From: Alcanivorax sp. DSM 26293
Lineage (GTDB): Bacteria; Pseudomonadota; Gammaproteobacteria; Pseudomonadales; Alcanivoracaceae
NCBI RefSeq assembly: GCF_900107995.1
Contig: NZ_FNUM01000007.1
Coordinates: 126,501-190,500 of the forward strand
Reading direction: 5' to 3'
DNA length: 64,000 nucleotides
Every line of letters starts with the position of its first letter. Positions within the stretch are counted from its first letter, which is position 1. The notes under the pieces are model-generated. The model made no database searches. It had not been told where the DNA came from and saw only the letters and a list, made by a program, of their open reading frames with translations. The translations under genes were made by a program, and so were the position numbers. This document shows, piece by piece, positions 1 through 9,448 of the stretch.

Positions 1-2
1 AC

Positions 3-482
<480 letters not shown>

Positions 483-618
483 TCTCTGTTCACAAACTGA
501 CCAGTCGGGCAGGCACAGCAGCCAGCCCGGCCAATGTCTTCTTGCTGCCCTGGCATACACTTCCCGGGTTTTCTGCCGATTCTTTCTTTGTGTCGGGTCT
601 CTGACCCCGGGAGTTGTT

Positions 619-747
619 ATGCGTACTCTGATCCTGATCGCCACCCTGAGCCTGTCGAGCCTGGCCAGCGCGGAAGGCCGCGCTCCCACTGTCCAGGAGA
701 TGCAGGAGCTGGACATCATCCAGCAATCCTGGATCTTCCAGGGCTAG
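619..747 (+). CDS. Small exported peptide, 42 residues, unknown function
   Basis: A short reading frame starts at the ATG at 619 and ends TAG at 745-747. The product begins MRTLILIATLSLSSLASAEG, a good Sec signal peptide with a likely cut after ASA, leaving a mature peptide of about 24 residues, rich in Gln and acidic residues, that ends SWIFQG. A hairpin terminator follows within 20 bases, which supports a real transcript. It lies between hemB and the convergent TonB receptor gene. I do not recognise the family. It could be a small periplasmic peptide, or a remnant of a longer exported protein. Confidence 0.5.
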   Translation: MRTLILIATLSLSSLASAEGRAPTVQEMQELDIIQQSWIFQG

Positions 748-762
748 AAAATAGCCAGACAC

Positions 763-793
763 AAAAAAGCCGGCGCATGCGCCGGCTTTTTTA
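763..793. terminator. Bidirectional intrinsic terminator
   Basis: An A-run, a perfect GC-rich stem (AAGCCGGCGC / GCGCCGGCTT around a CATG-type centre) and a T-run lie between the small peptide gene and the end of the TonB receptor gene. With A and T tracts on both sides it can serve both convergent genes. Confidence 0.85.
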
Positions 794-808
794 TTGCCCT
801 GAAATCGT

Positions 809-2935
809 TCAGAAACGATAACGGGCATTGGCGGTAACGGTACGGGTCTCACCGTAGCCACAGTCATACACGGTTGTCGCGAACTGACCGCGACACCAGG
901 ACACGTATTCCTTGTCGGTCAGGTTCTGCACGTTGACGCTGAAGTCCCAGTCGTTGACAGCATAACCTAGCATGGCGTCGTAAAGGGTGACAGAAGGTAC
1001 CTTGGGAGCAGCCCCGACACCATCCGCAGAGCCGGCATAATCAAAGCCCACGTTGTCGCCCACGTAACGCACACCGGCACCAAAGCGCAGACCGTTTTCC
1101 AGTTCGTACTTGCCCCAGGCAGAGGCCAGTCGGTCTGCGATATAGGGCAGGCGCTCACCGGACTGGTCATCCACCACACGCAGGTCGGTATAGTTGGCCA
1201 GCAGCTCCAGGTTGCCCAGCTGCTTCTTCACTTCCACTTCCCAGCCTTCGGACTTGGCGCCCACCTGTTCAACGCTGTCTTGACCGGGAGAAGGCACCAC
1301 ACGATTGGTTTCTTCGATATAGAAATAGGCCGCCGAGGCAGACAGATCACCCGCGTCGTTCAGATACTTGAACCCGGCTTCCTGCTGCTCACCGGTGGTG
1401 GCCGCAAGGCTGCTGCCATCGTTCGTCCCCAGATTCGGCACAAACGCTTCGGAATAACTCACATAGGGAGACAGACCGAAATCGAACTGGTACATCAGGC
1501 CCAGGCGACCGGTGGTTTCGCTGTCATCACTTTCCGTATTGGCATCATCCACAACGAAAACCTTGTTGGTGGATTCGTCGTGGCGCAAGGCACCGGACAC
1601 CACCACATTGCCGATTTCCATATGGTCAATCAGGTAAACCCCGGTCTGGCGAATGGCATTATCGTTACGATCTTCCGGGTCCAGGGCGCTGTAGACCACA
1701 TTGCCATACTGGGGGTTGTAGAGGTTGATCGTGGATGTTGCCACAACATCAGAGAAATAGTTGCCCTCTTCCCACAGGGCATCCTGATAATCAACACCCA
1801 GCGCCAGGGTATGGCGGGTCACCCCCAGGTCCATCTTGCCTTCCAGGCGCACATCGAAGTTGCTGACATCGGTGGCACGATCCGCCATGTGCATGGTGCG
1901 CTCAATCGTTCCATCGGCACTGATGGTACCGCCAATGGCCGCCCAGTGCTCCCGGGTTTCCGTCTCGGAACTGGTGTGGCGGGCGGTAGCCGCCAGGTTC
2001 CAGTTGTCAGTCAGACGCTGGTCCACGAACAGGGTGACTTCGTTCTGGGTACGGTCATAACGGTCCCAGCTCGGCTCACCGACAAAGGTCTCCACCGGAA
2101 TGTCGCCCTTGACGCCCGGCAGCAAGGTACCTTCCGCCGGCAGAAACTGGGCGGAGATGCCGCCATTGTTTTCCTGGGCATTGAACAACAGGGTGACGGT
2201 GGTGCTGTCCGTGGGCAGCCAGGTAAAGGACGGAGCAAACACAAAGCCATTGTCGTCCACGTGATCCACCTGGGTACCGCTTTCACGCTTGAGTGCCACC
2301 AGGCGGTACAGCAGCTTGCCATCTTCGGACATGGGGCCGGTCACATCGGCGGCCAGCTGTTTGCGGTCGTAGGAGCCCACCTGCGCCCAGATTTCACCCT
2401 GCTTCTCCGGTTTGGGTAGCTTGGACACCGTATTCACGATCCCGCCCAATTCCGCCTGACCGTAGAGCACGGAAGACGGTCCCTTGAGCACTTCGATGCT
2501 TTCCAGGGCATAAACGTTGGGCCGGGCACTGTTGTAGGAACCATAAACAGAACGCAGGCCATCCTTATAGACGGAGGCATCCAGACCGCGCACCTTCACC
2601 CAGTCGCCGCGAGTATCGAAACCGAAAGCACCGGAATAGACGCCGGAGGAATACACCAGCGCGTCCTGAACATTCTTGGCACCGGTATCCTTGATGAACT
2701 CTTCATTTACCACCGTAATGGCATAGGGGGTCTTTTCCACCGGCACATCCAGCTTGCCCGACTGGGCAGCCCGGTCCTCGGTGATATAGCCCTCACCCTC
2801 AGGGACGTCGGCATTTACCTGAACGGCAGGAATAACATGGCTGTCGGCCTCATCGGCCTGAACAGGAATGGTGGCAACCAGCAATAGGGTGCCGAGCATC
2901 GGCGTGCCCCAAAACACGCGATTTCGGTAATTCAT
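809..2935 (-). CDS. TonB-dependent siderophore receptor
   Basis: A 708-residue outer-membrane receptor that would import a ferric siderophore using TonB energy. The start at 2935 (MNYRNRVFWG) is chosen over the upstream TTG-type extension because a GGGAG ribosome site lies just before it. A signal peptide ends near IPVQA. The plug domain follows, with TPYAITVV, VKVRGLD and ESIEVLKGPSSVLYG plus GGIVNTVSK, all typical of the siderophore-receptor class. A 22-strand barrel follows and ends in the aromatic C-terminus ARYRF. A Fur-like site lies 30 bases upstream. The gene sits alone between hemB and ppk, with no siderophore synthesis or ABC genes nearby, so the ligand cannot be named. It could be a xenosiderophore such as a ferrichrome or ferrioxamine type. 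Confidence 0.93.
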   Translation of the reverse strand: MNYRNRVFWGTPMLGTLLLVATIPVQADEADSHVIPAVQVNADVPEGEGYITEDRAAQSGKLDVPVEKTPYAITVVNEEFIKDTGAKNVQDALVYSSGVYSGAFGFDTRGDWVKVRGLDASVYKDGLRSVYGSYNSARPNVYALESIEVLKGPSSVLYGQAELGGIVNTVSKLPKPEKQGEIWAQVGSYDRKQLAADVTGPMSEDGKLLYRLVALKRESGTQVDHVDDNGFVFAPSFTWLPTDSTTVTLLFNAQENNGGISAQFLPAEGTLLPGVKGDIPVETFVGEPSWDRYDRTQNEVTLFVDQRLTDNWNLAATARHTSSETETREHWAAIGGTISADGTIERTMHMADRATDVSNFDVRLEGKMDLGVTRHTLALGVDYQDALWEEGNYFSDVVATSTINLYNPQYGNVVYSALDPEDRNDNAIRQTGVYLIDHMEIGNVVVSGALRHDESTNKVFVVDDANTESDDSETTGRLGLMYQFDFGLSPYVSYSEAFVPNLGTNDGSSLAATTGEQQEAGFKYLNDAGDLSASAAYFYIEETNRVVPSPGQDSVEQVGAKSEGWEVEVKKQLGNLELLANYTDLRVVDDQSGERLPYIADRLASAWGKYELENGLRFGAGVRYVGDNVGFDYAGSADGVGAAPKVPSVTLYDAMLGYAVNDWDFSVNVQNLTDKEYVSWCRGQFATTVYDCGYGETRTVTANARYRF

Positions 2936-2965
2936 CAGAAACTCCCAGAATAAGGCAAGCAATAA

Positions 2966-2985
2966 CAAGAATGATTCGCATTATA
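2966..2985 (-). promoter_or_regulatory. Fur box upstream of the TonB receptor gene
   Basis: On the minus strand the sequence reads ATAATGCGAATCATTCTTG, a close match to the Fur palindrome (AATGATAATCATT type, here AATGCGAATCATT). It lies about 30 bases upstream of the receptor start, where bound Fe-Fur would block transcription when iron is plentiful. Confidence 0.75.
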
Positions 2986-3229
2986 GTTCATTCCGTAACC
3001 CGCTGAAAAGCCCCAGACAACGCCAAAATCAACGCTTACGAACCTAATTCAACTCTGCAGCACCGGGTAACCCGGCAAAAAGGGGCGCCTGCAGGAAGCA
3101 CAGACGGGATGTGAACAGCCCCCGGGGGAGCCTTTGCATGAAGCCCTGCATGATCAGCGTGGACTGAAGTATGCTGGGCATAATTCAGGGGCCCCTTTTC
3201 CGGCCAGGTAACATAAAATCTTTTTTCGG

Positions 3230-3258
3230 CTGTCATTGCCGTGTCACATTAATGTCAT
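3230..3258 (+). promoter_or_regulatory. Pho box, three tandem PhoB half-sites upstream of ppk
   Basis: CTGTCAT-tgcc-GTGTCAC-atta-ATGTCAT: three 7-base PhoB-type half-sites, each followed by a 4-base spacer, giving the 11-base periodicity of Pho boxes. The last one ends 41 bases before the ppk start codon. This predicts activation of polyphosphate kinase by PhoB during phosphate limitation. Confidence 0.75.
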
Positions 3259-3299
3259 GCAATAGGGAACCCCGAAAACGGTCCCGTCAGGACGACGCC

Positions 3300-5387
3300 A
3301 TGAATGACATTGCCAGCGAACACAGCGCCATCGACCTCAATAACCCGGATTACTATTTCAACCGGGAGTTGAGCCTGCTGCAGTTCAACCTGCGGGTACT
3401 GGAGCAGGCCATGGACGACAGCCATCCGTTAATGGAACGGCTGAATTTTCTGCTGATTTTTTCCAGCAACATGGACGAATTTTTTGAAATTCGTGTGGCC
3501 GGGCTGAAGAACAAGCTGGAAACCCACACCGGCCAGCCTGGTCCTGACGGCATGCTTGCCGAGGAAGTGCTAAAGGAAATCAGCCGCATTACCCACGAAG
3601 CGGTGGATCGCCAGTACCATATCCTCAACAACATCCTGTTGCCGGCTCTTCGTGAGGAAGGCGTGGACTTTCTGCGTCGCGAAGACTGGACCGAAGCGCA
3701 GATTGAATGGGTGAAAAAGTATTTTCGCGAACAGATCTATCCGGTGCTCACGCCCATCGCGCTGGATCCTTCCCACCCGTTCCCGCGACTGGTGAATAAA
3801 AGCCTGAACTTTATCGTGTCACTGGATGGCAAGGATGCCTTTGGCCGCTCCACCGGCCTGGCCATTGTGCCTGCACCCCGCTCCCTGCCCCGGCTGATTC
3901 GTATTCCCGACGAGATCAGTGAAAGCGGCGATGACAACTTCGTGTTCCTGTCATCCATGATCCACGCCCACGTGTCGGATCTTTTCCCCGGCATGAAGGC
4001 CACCGGCTGCTACCAGTTCCGGGTCACCCGCAATGCGGACATGGAAGTGGACGAGGATGTGGAAGACCTGGCCAGCGCCCTGAAAGGGCAGCTGCTGTCC
4101 CGGCGTTATGGTGACGAGGTGCGCCTGGAAGTGGCGGACAACTGCCCGCGCCACCTAACTGATTATTTGCTGGAGCAGTTCGAACTGACCGAGATTGATC
4201 TGTACGAGGTGAACGGCCCGGTGAACCTGGCGCGCATGTTCACCAGCGTCAATCGCCCGCGCCTGCACTACCCGCCTTTCACACCGAAGCTGGCGCCAGC
4301 GGTGAAAAAAGCAGACACCATTTTCGACGCCATGGACCAGGGCGACATTCTGCTGCATCACCCTTATGAATCCTTCCAGCCGGTGGTCAACCTGCTGGCG
4401 GAAGCGGCCCGGGATCCCAAGGTGCTGGCCATCAAACAGACCCTCTACCGCACCGGCACCAAGTCAGAAATCCTTGATCATCTGGAAACCGCCGCCCGTA
4501 ACGGCAAGGAAGTCACCGCCATCGTGGAACTGCGGGCGCGCTTTGACGAAGAATCCAATATCGAAGGGGCCCGGCGCTTGCAGGAAGCCGGCGCCATCGT
4601 GGTGTACGGGGTGGTGGGCTACAAGACCCACGCCAAGATGCTGCTGGTGGTGCGCCGCGAAGGCGATGGCATCAAACGCTATGTGCACCTGGGCACCGGT
4701 AATTACCACACCAAGACCACCAAGCTGTACACCGACTACGGCCTGATGACCTGCGAGAAAGGCATCTGCCAGGACGTGCACAAGATCTTCCAGGAGCTCA
4801 CCGGCATGGGCAAGGCGGCGCGGCTCAAGCAGCTGAAGCATTCGCCATTTACCCTGCACCCGTCACTGATCGAATGGATCGACTTTGAAACGCAGCAAGC
4901 CACCGCCGGGAAACCGGCGCGGATCATTGCCAAATTCAATTCCCTCACCGAAGAGAAGATCATCCAGGCCCTGTACCGGGCCAGTCAGGCGGGGGTGGAG
5001 ATTGATCTGATCGTGCGCGGTATCTGTTGTCTGAAACCCGGAATCCCGGGGCTCTCCGAAAATATCCGGGTGCGCTCGGTGATCGGACGTTTCCTGGAAC
5101 ATACGCGGATTTATCACTTCCACCATGGCGGCGAGGATCTGGTGTATGGCTCCAGTGCCGACTGGATGGATCGCAACCTGTTCAACCGGGTGGAAACCTG
5201 CTTCCCGATCAACGACCCGGTGCTCAAGGCCCAGGTAATTGAACAGGGCTTGCACTATTACCTGCGCGACAACAGCCGCGCCTGGCTACTGCAACCCGAT
5301 GGCAGCTACCTGCGCGCCCAACCCGAGAATGGCGAGCCCGTGTTCATCGCTCAACAGACCTTGCTGGAAACCCTGGGCGGAAGCTGA
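3300..5387 (+). CDS. ppk1: Polyphosphate kinase 1
   Basis: A 695-residue cytoplasmic enzyme that polymerises the gamma-phosphate of ATP into polyphosphate, reversibly. Start ATG 3300 (MNDIASEH) is chosen because the conserved N-domain begins soon after ([13 protein letters not shown]) and the reading frame upstream overlaps the Pho box. Visible features are the [11 protein letters not shown]-domain, [15 protein letters not shown], the tunnel region with HPYESF, the phosphohistidine segment [10 protein letters not shown] and the following HLGTGNYH, and the second histidine region [21 protein letters not shown]. Length matches the family. The gene converges with ppx, so synthesis and breakdown of polyphosphate are encoded side by side. 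Confidence 0.97.
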   Translation: MNDIASEHSAIDLNNPDYYFNRELSLLQFNLRVLEQAMDDSHPLMERLNFLLIFSSNMDEFFEIRVAGLKNKLETHTGQPGPDGMLAEEVLKEISRITHEAVDRQYHILNNILLPALREEGVDFLRREDWTEAQIEWVKKYFREQIYPVLTPIALDPSHPFPRLVNKSLNFIVSLDGKDAFGRSTGLAIVPAPRSLPRLIRIPDEISESGDDNFVFLSSMIHAHVSDLFPGMKATGCYQFRVTRNADMEVDEDVEDLASALKGQLLSRRYGDEVRLEVADNCPRHLTDYLLEQFELTEIDLYEVNGPVNLARMFTSVNRPRLHYPPFTPKLAPAVKKADTIFDAMDQGDILLHHPYESFQPVVNLLAEAARDPKVLAIKQTLYRTGTKSEILDHLETAARNGKEVTAIVELRARFDEESNIEGARRLQEAGAIVVYGVVGYKTHAKMLLVVRREGDGIKRYVHLGTGNYHTKTTKLYTDYGLMTCEKGICQDVHKIFQELTGMGKAARLKQLKHSPFTLHPSLIEWIDFETQQATAGKPARIIAKFNSLTEEKIIQALYRASQAGVEIDLIVRGICCLKPGIPGLSENIRVRSVIGRFLEHTRIYHFHHGGEDLVYGSSADWMDRNLFNRVETCFPINDPVLKAQVIEQGLHYYLRDNSRAWLLQPDGSYLRAQPENGEPVFIAQQTLLETLGGS

Positions 5388-5457
5388 GTTTTTCCCGGAT
5401 ATGTGAGAAGGGATAGTCGATAACGGCGCAGATTGGCGTCGCGGCTGTCTTTGCAGG

Positions 5458-5495
5458 CAAGAGGCCGCGTCCAAGCGTTTGGGCGCGGCCTCTTG
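5458..5495. repeat. GC-rich hairpin, core copy 1 (ppk/ppx)
   Basis: CAAGAGGCCGCGTCCAA pairs with TTGGGCGCGGCCTCTTG (one G-T wobble) around a short loop. The same hairpin core recurs at 19465-19509, 37751-37800 and 57134-57170, each time between convergent genes. To its right, 5528-5546 reads as a decayed AT-rich arm (ATCAATTATCCATTAAC) that also encodes the last residues of Ppx. A left arm is barely recognisable. It probably acts as a bidirectional terminator. Confidence 0.75.
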
Positions 5496-5529
5496 TGTTT
5501 CAGAACGGGATGCCCTTTCCCGCGAGTGA

Positions 5530-7026
5530 TCAATTATCCATTAACTTCAACTCATAGCCGCCAGCGCGGAAATAGTCCTGTTCCTGCTCCAGATCCGCCA
5601 GCGTCAGCGGATGCTCTTCCAGCCAGTGACGAGGGAAACGCAGGCTGAGCGTCGTGTCCTCGGCGTTGAGAATCATCTCGGGTATGACTTCGTCGCAGCG
5701 GGCATGGTGCAAGCGGGCAGACAGTCGCAGCACCAGGCAAAGCCGCAACAGGCCCTGCTGCTCATCGTCGGGCAGTTCCGAGAGCGCAGAAAGAGGAAGT
5801 TTGCGGCGGTGGCCGCGCACCAGCACTGCCACGGCCTGCTGCTCCTGGCGGGAAAACCCGGGCAGGTCTGAATTGGTTACCAGATAGGCACCATGTTTGT
5901 GGAACTGGCTATGGGAGACCGCCAGGCCCACCTCGTGGAGCAACGCCCCCCAACGCAGGGTGTCCGCCAGCTCGTCATCCTCCAGTTGCCAGCTTTTGGC
6001 CACCTGACGGTAAAGCCCCATGGCCGTGTCGCAGACGCGCTCCGCCTGGGTGCGCTCCACATGATGGCGGCTCATCAGCGACTGGATGCTGCGTTCGCGC
6101 ACGTCCTCGTGGGCGAATCGACCCAGCAGGTCATACAAGAGACCTTCGCGCAGCGCGCCACCGGACACTTCCATCTGATCAATGCTCAACTGCTCGAAGA
6201 TGCCATAGAGAATCGCCAGCCCGGAGGGAAAGATCGCCCGACGATCCTCGCGCAGCCCCTTCAGATCCAGCTGCTCCACCTTGCCGGCCTTGATCACCTT
6301 CTTGCGGGCCTTTTTCAGGCCCTCCATGGTGATGCCGGTCTCTGACCAGCCGTTGTCCACACACACCTGGCTGATGGCCTTGATGGTGCCAGACGCCCCC
6401 ACGGCCTGCTGCCAGCCCAGACGGCGATAGTTGGCGTGGATGGATAGCACCTCCTGCCGGGCAGCGGTGACGGCACGGTCAAAGGCCTTTTCGCTGATAC
6501 TGCCGTCGGCAAAGAAGCGCTGGGCAAAACTGACACAGCCCATGTGCAGGGATTCTGTCTCGGTGGATTCAAAACGCTCACCGATAATCAGCTCCGTGGA
6601 GCCGCCACCGATATCCACCACCAGCCGCTGACCGGCATCATCCGCCAGACTGTGCGCCACACCCAGGTAAATAAGACGGGCCTCTTCGCGGCCGGCCACG
6701 ATCTCGATGTCGTGGCCCAGCACCGCTTCCGCCCGGTCGATGAATTCCCGGGCATTGCGGGCCTGACGCAGGGTATTGGTGCCCACCACACGCACGCTGC
6801 CGCGGGGAATCCCGGCAATGCGCTGGGCAAACCGGCCCAGGCAATCCAGCGCCCGTTCCTGGGTCTCCCCGTCCAGCCGGTTATCCCGGTCCAGACCGGC
6901 ACCCAGCTGCACTTTCTCGGACAAACCGTCCAGAATCTGGACCTCACCGTGGGCCTGTCGGGCCACGACCATGTGAAAGCTGTTCGATCCCAGGTCAATG
7001 GCCGCCAGATGCTCGCCATGTTCCAT
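5530..7026 (-). CDS. ppx: Exopolyphosphatase (Ppx/GppA family)
   Basis: A 498-residue enzyme that releases phosphate from polyphosphate ends. It starts at ATG 7026 (MEHGEHLAAIDLGSNSFH), which has AAGGAGT five bases upstream; the GTG two codons earlier overlaps that ribosome site and is unlikely. N-terminal actin-like motifs are visible: LAAIDLGSNSFHMVV (phosphate 1 loop), VVGTNTLRQARN, and LVVDIGGGSTELIIG. The C-terminal HD-like region contains LRWGALLHEVGLAVSHSQFHKHG. Length matches Ppx rather than short Ppx. The last codons lie in the AT-rich repeat arm between ppk and ppx. The stop is TGA at 5530-5532. Confidence 0.95.
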   Translation of the reverse strand: MEHGEHLAAIDLGSNSFHMVVARQAHGEVQILDGLSEKVQLGAGLDRDNRLDGETQERALDCLGRFAQRIAGIPRGSVRVVGTNTLRQARNAREFIDRAEAVLGHDIEIVAGREEARLIYLGVAHSLADDAGQRLVVDIGGGSTELIIGERFESTETESLHMGCVSFAQRFFADGSISEKAFDRAVTAARQEVLSIHANYRRLGWQQAVGASGTIKAISQVCVDNGWSETGITMEGLKKARKKVIKAGKVEQLDLKGLREDRRAIFPSGLAILYGIFEQLSIDQMEVSGGALREGLLYDLLGRFAHEDVRERSIQSLMSRHHVERTQAERVCDTAMGLYRQVAKSWQLEDDELADTLRWGALLHEVGLAVSHSQFHKHGAYLVTNSDLPGFSRQEQQAVAVLVRGHRRKLPLSALSELPDDEQQGLLRLCLVLRLSARLHHARCDEVIPEMILNAEDTTLSLRFPRHWLEEHPLTLADLEQEQDYFRAGGYELKLMDN

Positions 7027-7269
7027 ATGCACTCCTTTCCCGAAAGGCCACTGCCCTTTCCCTGCCCAGCCTAGCAGGCTGCCGGTAGACGCAGAATTGA
7101 AAAACGTCCCGAATTCTAACCGAATATCATGGCGTTACGGTGTCATAGGCAAACTCTACCGCGATAATTCACTCACTCGCTTGAAATTCAGCACCCACGA
7201 CCTGATATTATCCACCATCGCAACAGCCCGCCCGTCGGGCCAGCTAACCCCCTATTTCAGGAGAATTCA

Positions 7270-7596
7270 ATGAGCGGCGAGATTATCAACGTGACCGACG
7301 CGGACTTCGAAGCCCAGGTCATCAATGCAGACGGCCCGGTGCTGGTGGATTACTGGGCACCCTGGTGCGGCCCCTGCAAAATGGTCGCGCCGATCCTGGA
7401 GCAACTGGCCGGCGAGTACGGTGACAAGCTGACCATTGCCAAGATCAACATCGACGACAACCCGGAAACGCCCAAGAAGTATGGCGTTCGCGGCATTCCC
7501 ACCCTGACCGTATTCAAGAACGGCAACGTGGAAGCCACCAAGGTTGGCGCCCTGTCCAAGAGCCAGCTGACCGCATTCCTGGACAGCACCCTCTAA
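7270..7596 (+). CDS. trxA: Thioredoxin 1
   Basis: A 108-residue cytoplasmic disulfide reductase. It has the classic fold and active site: [16 protein letters not shown] contains WCGPC, with [16 protein letters not shown] supplying the cis-proline loop. An AGGAG site lies 8 bases before ATG 7270. It is transcribed away from ppx; the 243-base gap (7027-7269) must hold both promoters, and I could not assign them with confidence. The order ppx-trxA-rho-ubiD is the usual one in related gammaproteobacteria. Confidence 0.98.
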   Translation: MSGEIINVTDADFEAQVINADGPVLVDYWAPWCGPCKMVAPILEQLAGEYGDKLTIAKINIDDNPETPKKYGVRGIPTLTVFKNGNVEATKVGALSKSQLTAFLDSTL

Positions 7597-7615
7597 GCAG
7601 ATCGCACCCTCTGTC

Positions 7616-7650
7616 CGTTCCCCCGCCACCAGGCGGGGGAACGGCGTTTT
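7616..7650 (+). terminator. Intrinsic terminator after trxA
   Basis: CGTTCCCCCGCC-acca-GGCGGGGGAACG followed by GCGTTTTATTT: a 12-base perfect stem and a T-rich tail 20 bases after the trxA stop. Confidence 0.9.
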
Positions 7651-7898
7651 ATTTACCACGCGCAAATACTAGACAGCCTGTTGTTCGGGTGGTAGATTCC
7701 AGAACCAGCTTACAACAAGCACCCCCTTAGCAAGTCCTTCGGAACCTCTGGTTACCTTTATATTCCTGATGGCCCCCTTTAAGGCTTGCCGGGCCAGATT
7801 CCGAATAAACCGGATGCTCAACTCGAATAGTCAAAACAATCGCTGCACTCCCGTAGTGCACCCTCTCAATTCATTCAAAGACACCAAACTAGACGCCA
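7651..7898 (+). promoter_or_regulatory. rho leader region
   Basis: A 248-base gap separates the trxA terminator from the rho start. It contains no reading frame with coding character. Long untranslated leaders that allow Rho to limit its own transcription are known for rho in enterobacteria, so this stretch probably holds the rho promoter and such a leader. I see no defined motif beyond pyrimidine-rich stretches. Confidence 0.4.
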
Positions 7899-9158
7899 AT
7901 GAATCTTTCTGAACTGAAGCAGAAGCCGATTGGAGAACTTCTGAACATTGCCAAGGAACTCGGTCTCGAGAACCTGGCAAGAACCCGCAAACAGGACGTG
8001 ATCTTTTCCATCCTCAAGCGCGCTGCCAAGAACGGCTCCGACATCTACGGAGACGGTGTGCTGGAAATCCTGCAGGATGGTTTCGGTTTCCTTCGTTCCG
8101 CCGAGGGCTCTTACCTGGCAGGCCCGGACGACATCTATGTCTCCCCCAGCCAGATCCGTCGCTTCAATCTGCGCACCGGCGATACCATTTCCGGCAAGAT
8201 CCGGCCTCCCAAGGATGGCGAACGTTACTTCGCCATGCTCAAAGTCAACGAGATCAACTTCGACAAACCGGAAAACGCCAAGAACAAGATTCTGTTCGAA
8301 AACCTGACCCCCCTGTTCCCCACGGAACGGCTGGTGATGGAAATCGGCAACGGCTCCACAGAGGACATCACCACCCGGGTCATCGATCTGGTGGCCCCCA
8401 TCGGCAAAGGGCAACGCGGCCTGATCGTGGCCCCGCCCAAAGCCGGTAAGACCATGCTCCTCCAGAACATCGCCCAGTCCATCGCCCGCAACAACCCCGA
8501 AACCCACATGATCGTGCTGCTCATCGACGAGCGCCCGGAAGAAGTGACGGAAATGTCACGGACCGTGCGCGGTGAAGTGGTGGCATCCACCTTTGACGAG
8601 CCACCGGCCCGTCACGTCCAGGTGGCCGAGATGGTGATCGAGAAGGCCAAGCGACTGGTAGAGCACAAACAGGACGTGGTCATCCTGCTGGACTCCATCA
8701 CCCGTCTGGCCCGTGCCTACAACACCGTGCAGCCCAGCTCCGGCAAGGTACTCACCGGTGGTGTGGACGCCCACGCCCTGGAAAAGCCCAAGCGCTTCTT
8801 CGGTGCCGCCCGTAATATCGAGGAAGGTGGCAGCCTGACTATCCTGGCCACCGCCCTGGTGGACACCGGTTCCAAGATGGACGAGGTGATCTACGAAGAA
8901 TTCAAGGGCACCGGCAACATGGAACTGCACCTGGATCGCAAGGTGGCTGAGAAACGTGTGTTCCCGGCCATGAATATCAAGAAGTCCGGCACCCGTCGCG
9001 AAGAGCGTCTGGTGGGCGAGGACGAACTGCAGAAGATGTGGATCCTGCGCAAGGTTCTGCATCCCATGGACGAGATCGGTGCCATGGAATTCCTGATCGA
9101 TCGCATGAAGCAGACCAAGACCAATCTGGAATTCTTCGAGTCCATGAAGCGCAAATAA
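7899..9158 (+). CDS. rho: Transcription termination factor Rho
   Basis: A 419-residue hexameric RNA helicase, the usual length. [22 protein letters not shown] is the N-terminal helical domain, [17 protein letters not shown] the cold-shock-like RNA-binding domain, and [17 protein letters not shown] the Walker A loop. [13 protein letters not shown] is the Q-loop neighbourhood, [17 protein letters not shown] is Walker B, and [20 protein letters not shown] includes the R-loop. No insertion is present of the kind found in high-GC Gram-positives. A terminator follows directly. Confidence 0.99.
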   Translation: MNLSELKQKPIGELLNIAKELGLENLARTRKQDVIFSILKRAAKNGSDIYGDGVLEILQDGFGFLRSAEGSYLAGPDDIYVSPSQIRRFNLRTGDTISGKIRPPKDGERYFAMLKVNEINFDKPENAKNKILFENLTPLFPTERLVMEIGNGSTEDITTRVIDLVAPIGKGQRGLIVAPPKAGKTMLLQNIAQSIARNNPETHMIVLLIDERPEEVTEMSRTVRGEVVASTFDEPPARHVQVAEMVIEKAKRLVEHKQDVVILLDSITRLARAYNTVQPSSGKVLTGGVDAHALEKPKRFFGAARNIEEGGSLTILATALVDTGSKMDEVIYEEFKGTGNMELHLDRKVAEKRVFPAMNIKKSGTRREERLVGEDELQKMWILRKVLHPMDEIGAMEFLIDRMKQTKTNLEFFESMKRK

Positions 9159-9179
9159 GAGGCGCTTCCCGCAACACAC

Positions 9180-9210
9180 AAACCCCCGCCCCGGCGGGGG
9201 TTTGTTTTTT
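9180..9210 (+). terminator. Intrinsic terminator after rho
   Basis: AAACCCCCGCC-cc-GGCGGGGGTTTGTTTTTT: a perfect stem with T-run, 22 bases after the rho stop. Confidence 0.92.
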
Positions 9211-9230
9211 GGGGCCCACTAATAGCCGCT

Positions 9231-9258
9231 GTTGGAGCTATGCTTGCATAGCTCCAAC
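9231..9258. repeat. GTTGGAGC-type short palindrome
   Basis: GTTGGAGCTATGC pairs with GCATAGCTCCAAC around a 2-base centre. It is a REP-like extragenic palindrome. The same head GTTGGAGC-TTTGC/ATGC occurs at 58509-58587 and in a damaged form near 23190. The gap to ubiD (9259-9448) holds nothing else I can support apart from the ubiD promoter. Confidence 0.7.
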
Positions 9259-9448
9259 AAAGTGCTCAGGTTATTTATTGGCGCCGAACTCAACGACCTG
9301 AGAGTCTTTTCCGTTCTTCGGAAAAGCGCGGGGACTTTCCAGGTTCTCCCAATCCAGGCGTAGCGTGTAGCTCACGACTCGCCGCTCACCCCCAGCCTGC
9401 TATACTCGCGGCACAACCTTTCTGGTTATCCAAACAACAAGGAACGTC

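Noticed and set aside
3036-3236. Short minus-strand frame between the receptor and ppk
   Set aside because: It overlaps the Pho box and ppk promoter, has no ribosome site and resembles no protein.
3171-3299. N-terminal extension of Ppk from an upstream ATG
   Set aside because: It would run through the Pho box and gives residues not found in the family; ATG 3300 fits the conserved start.
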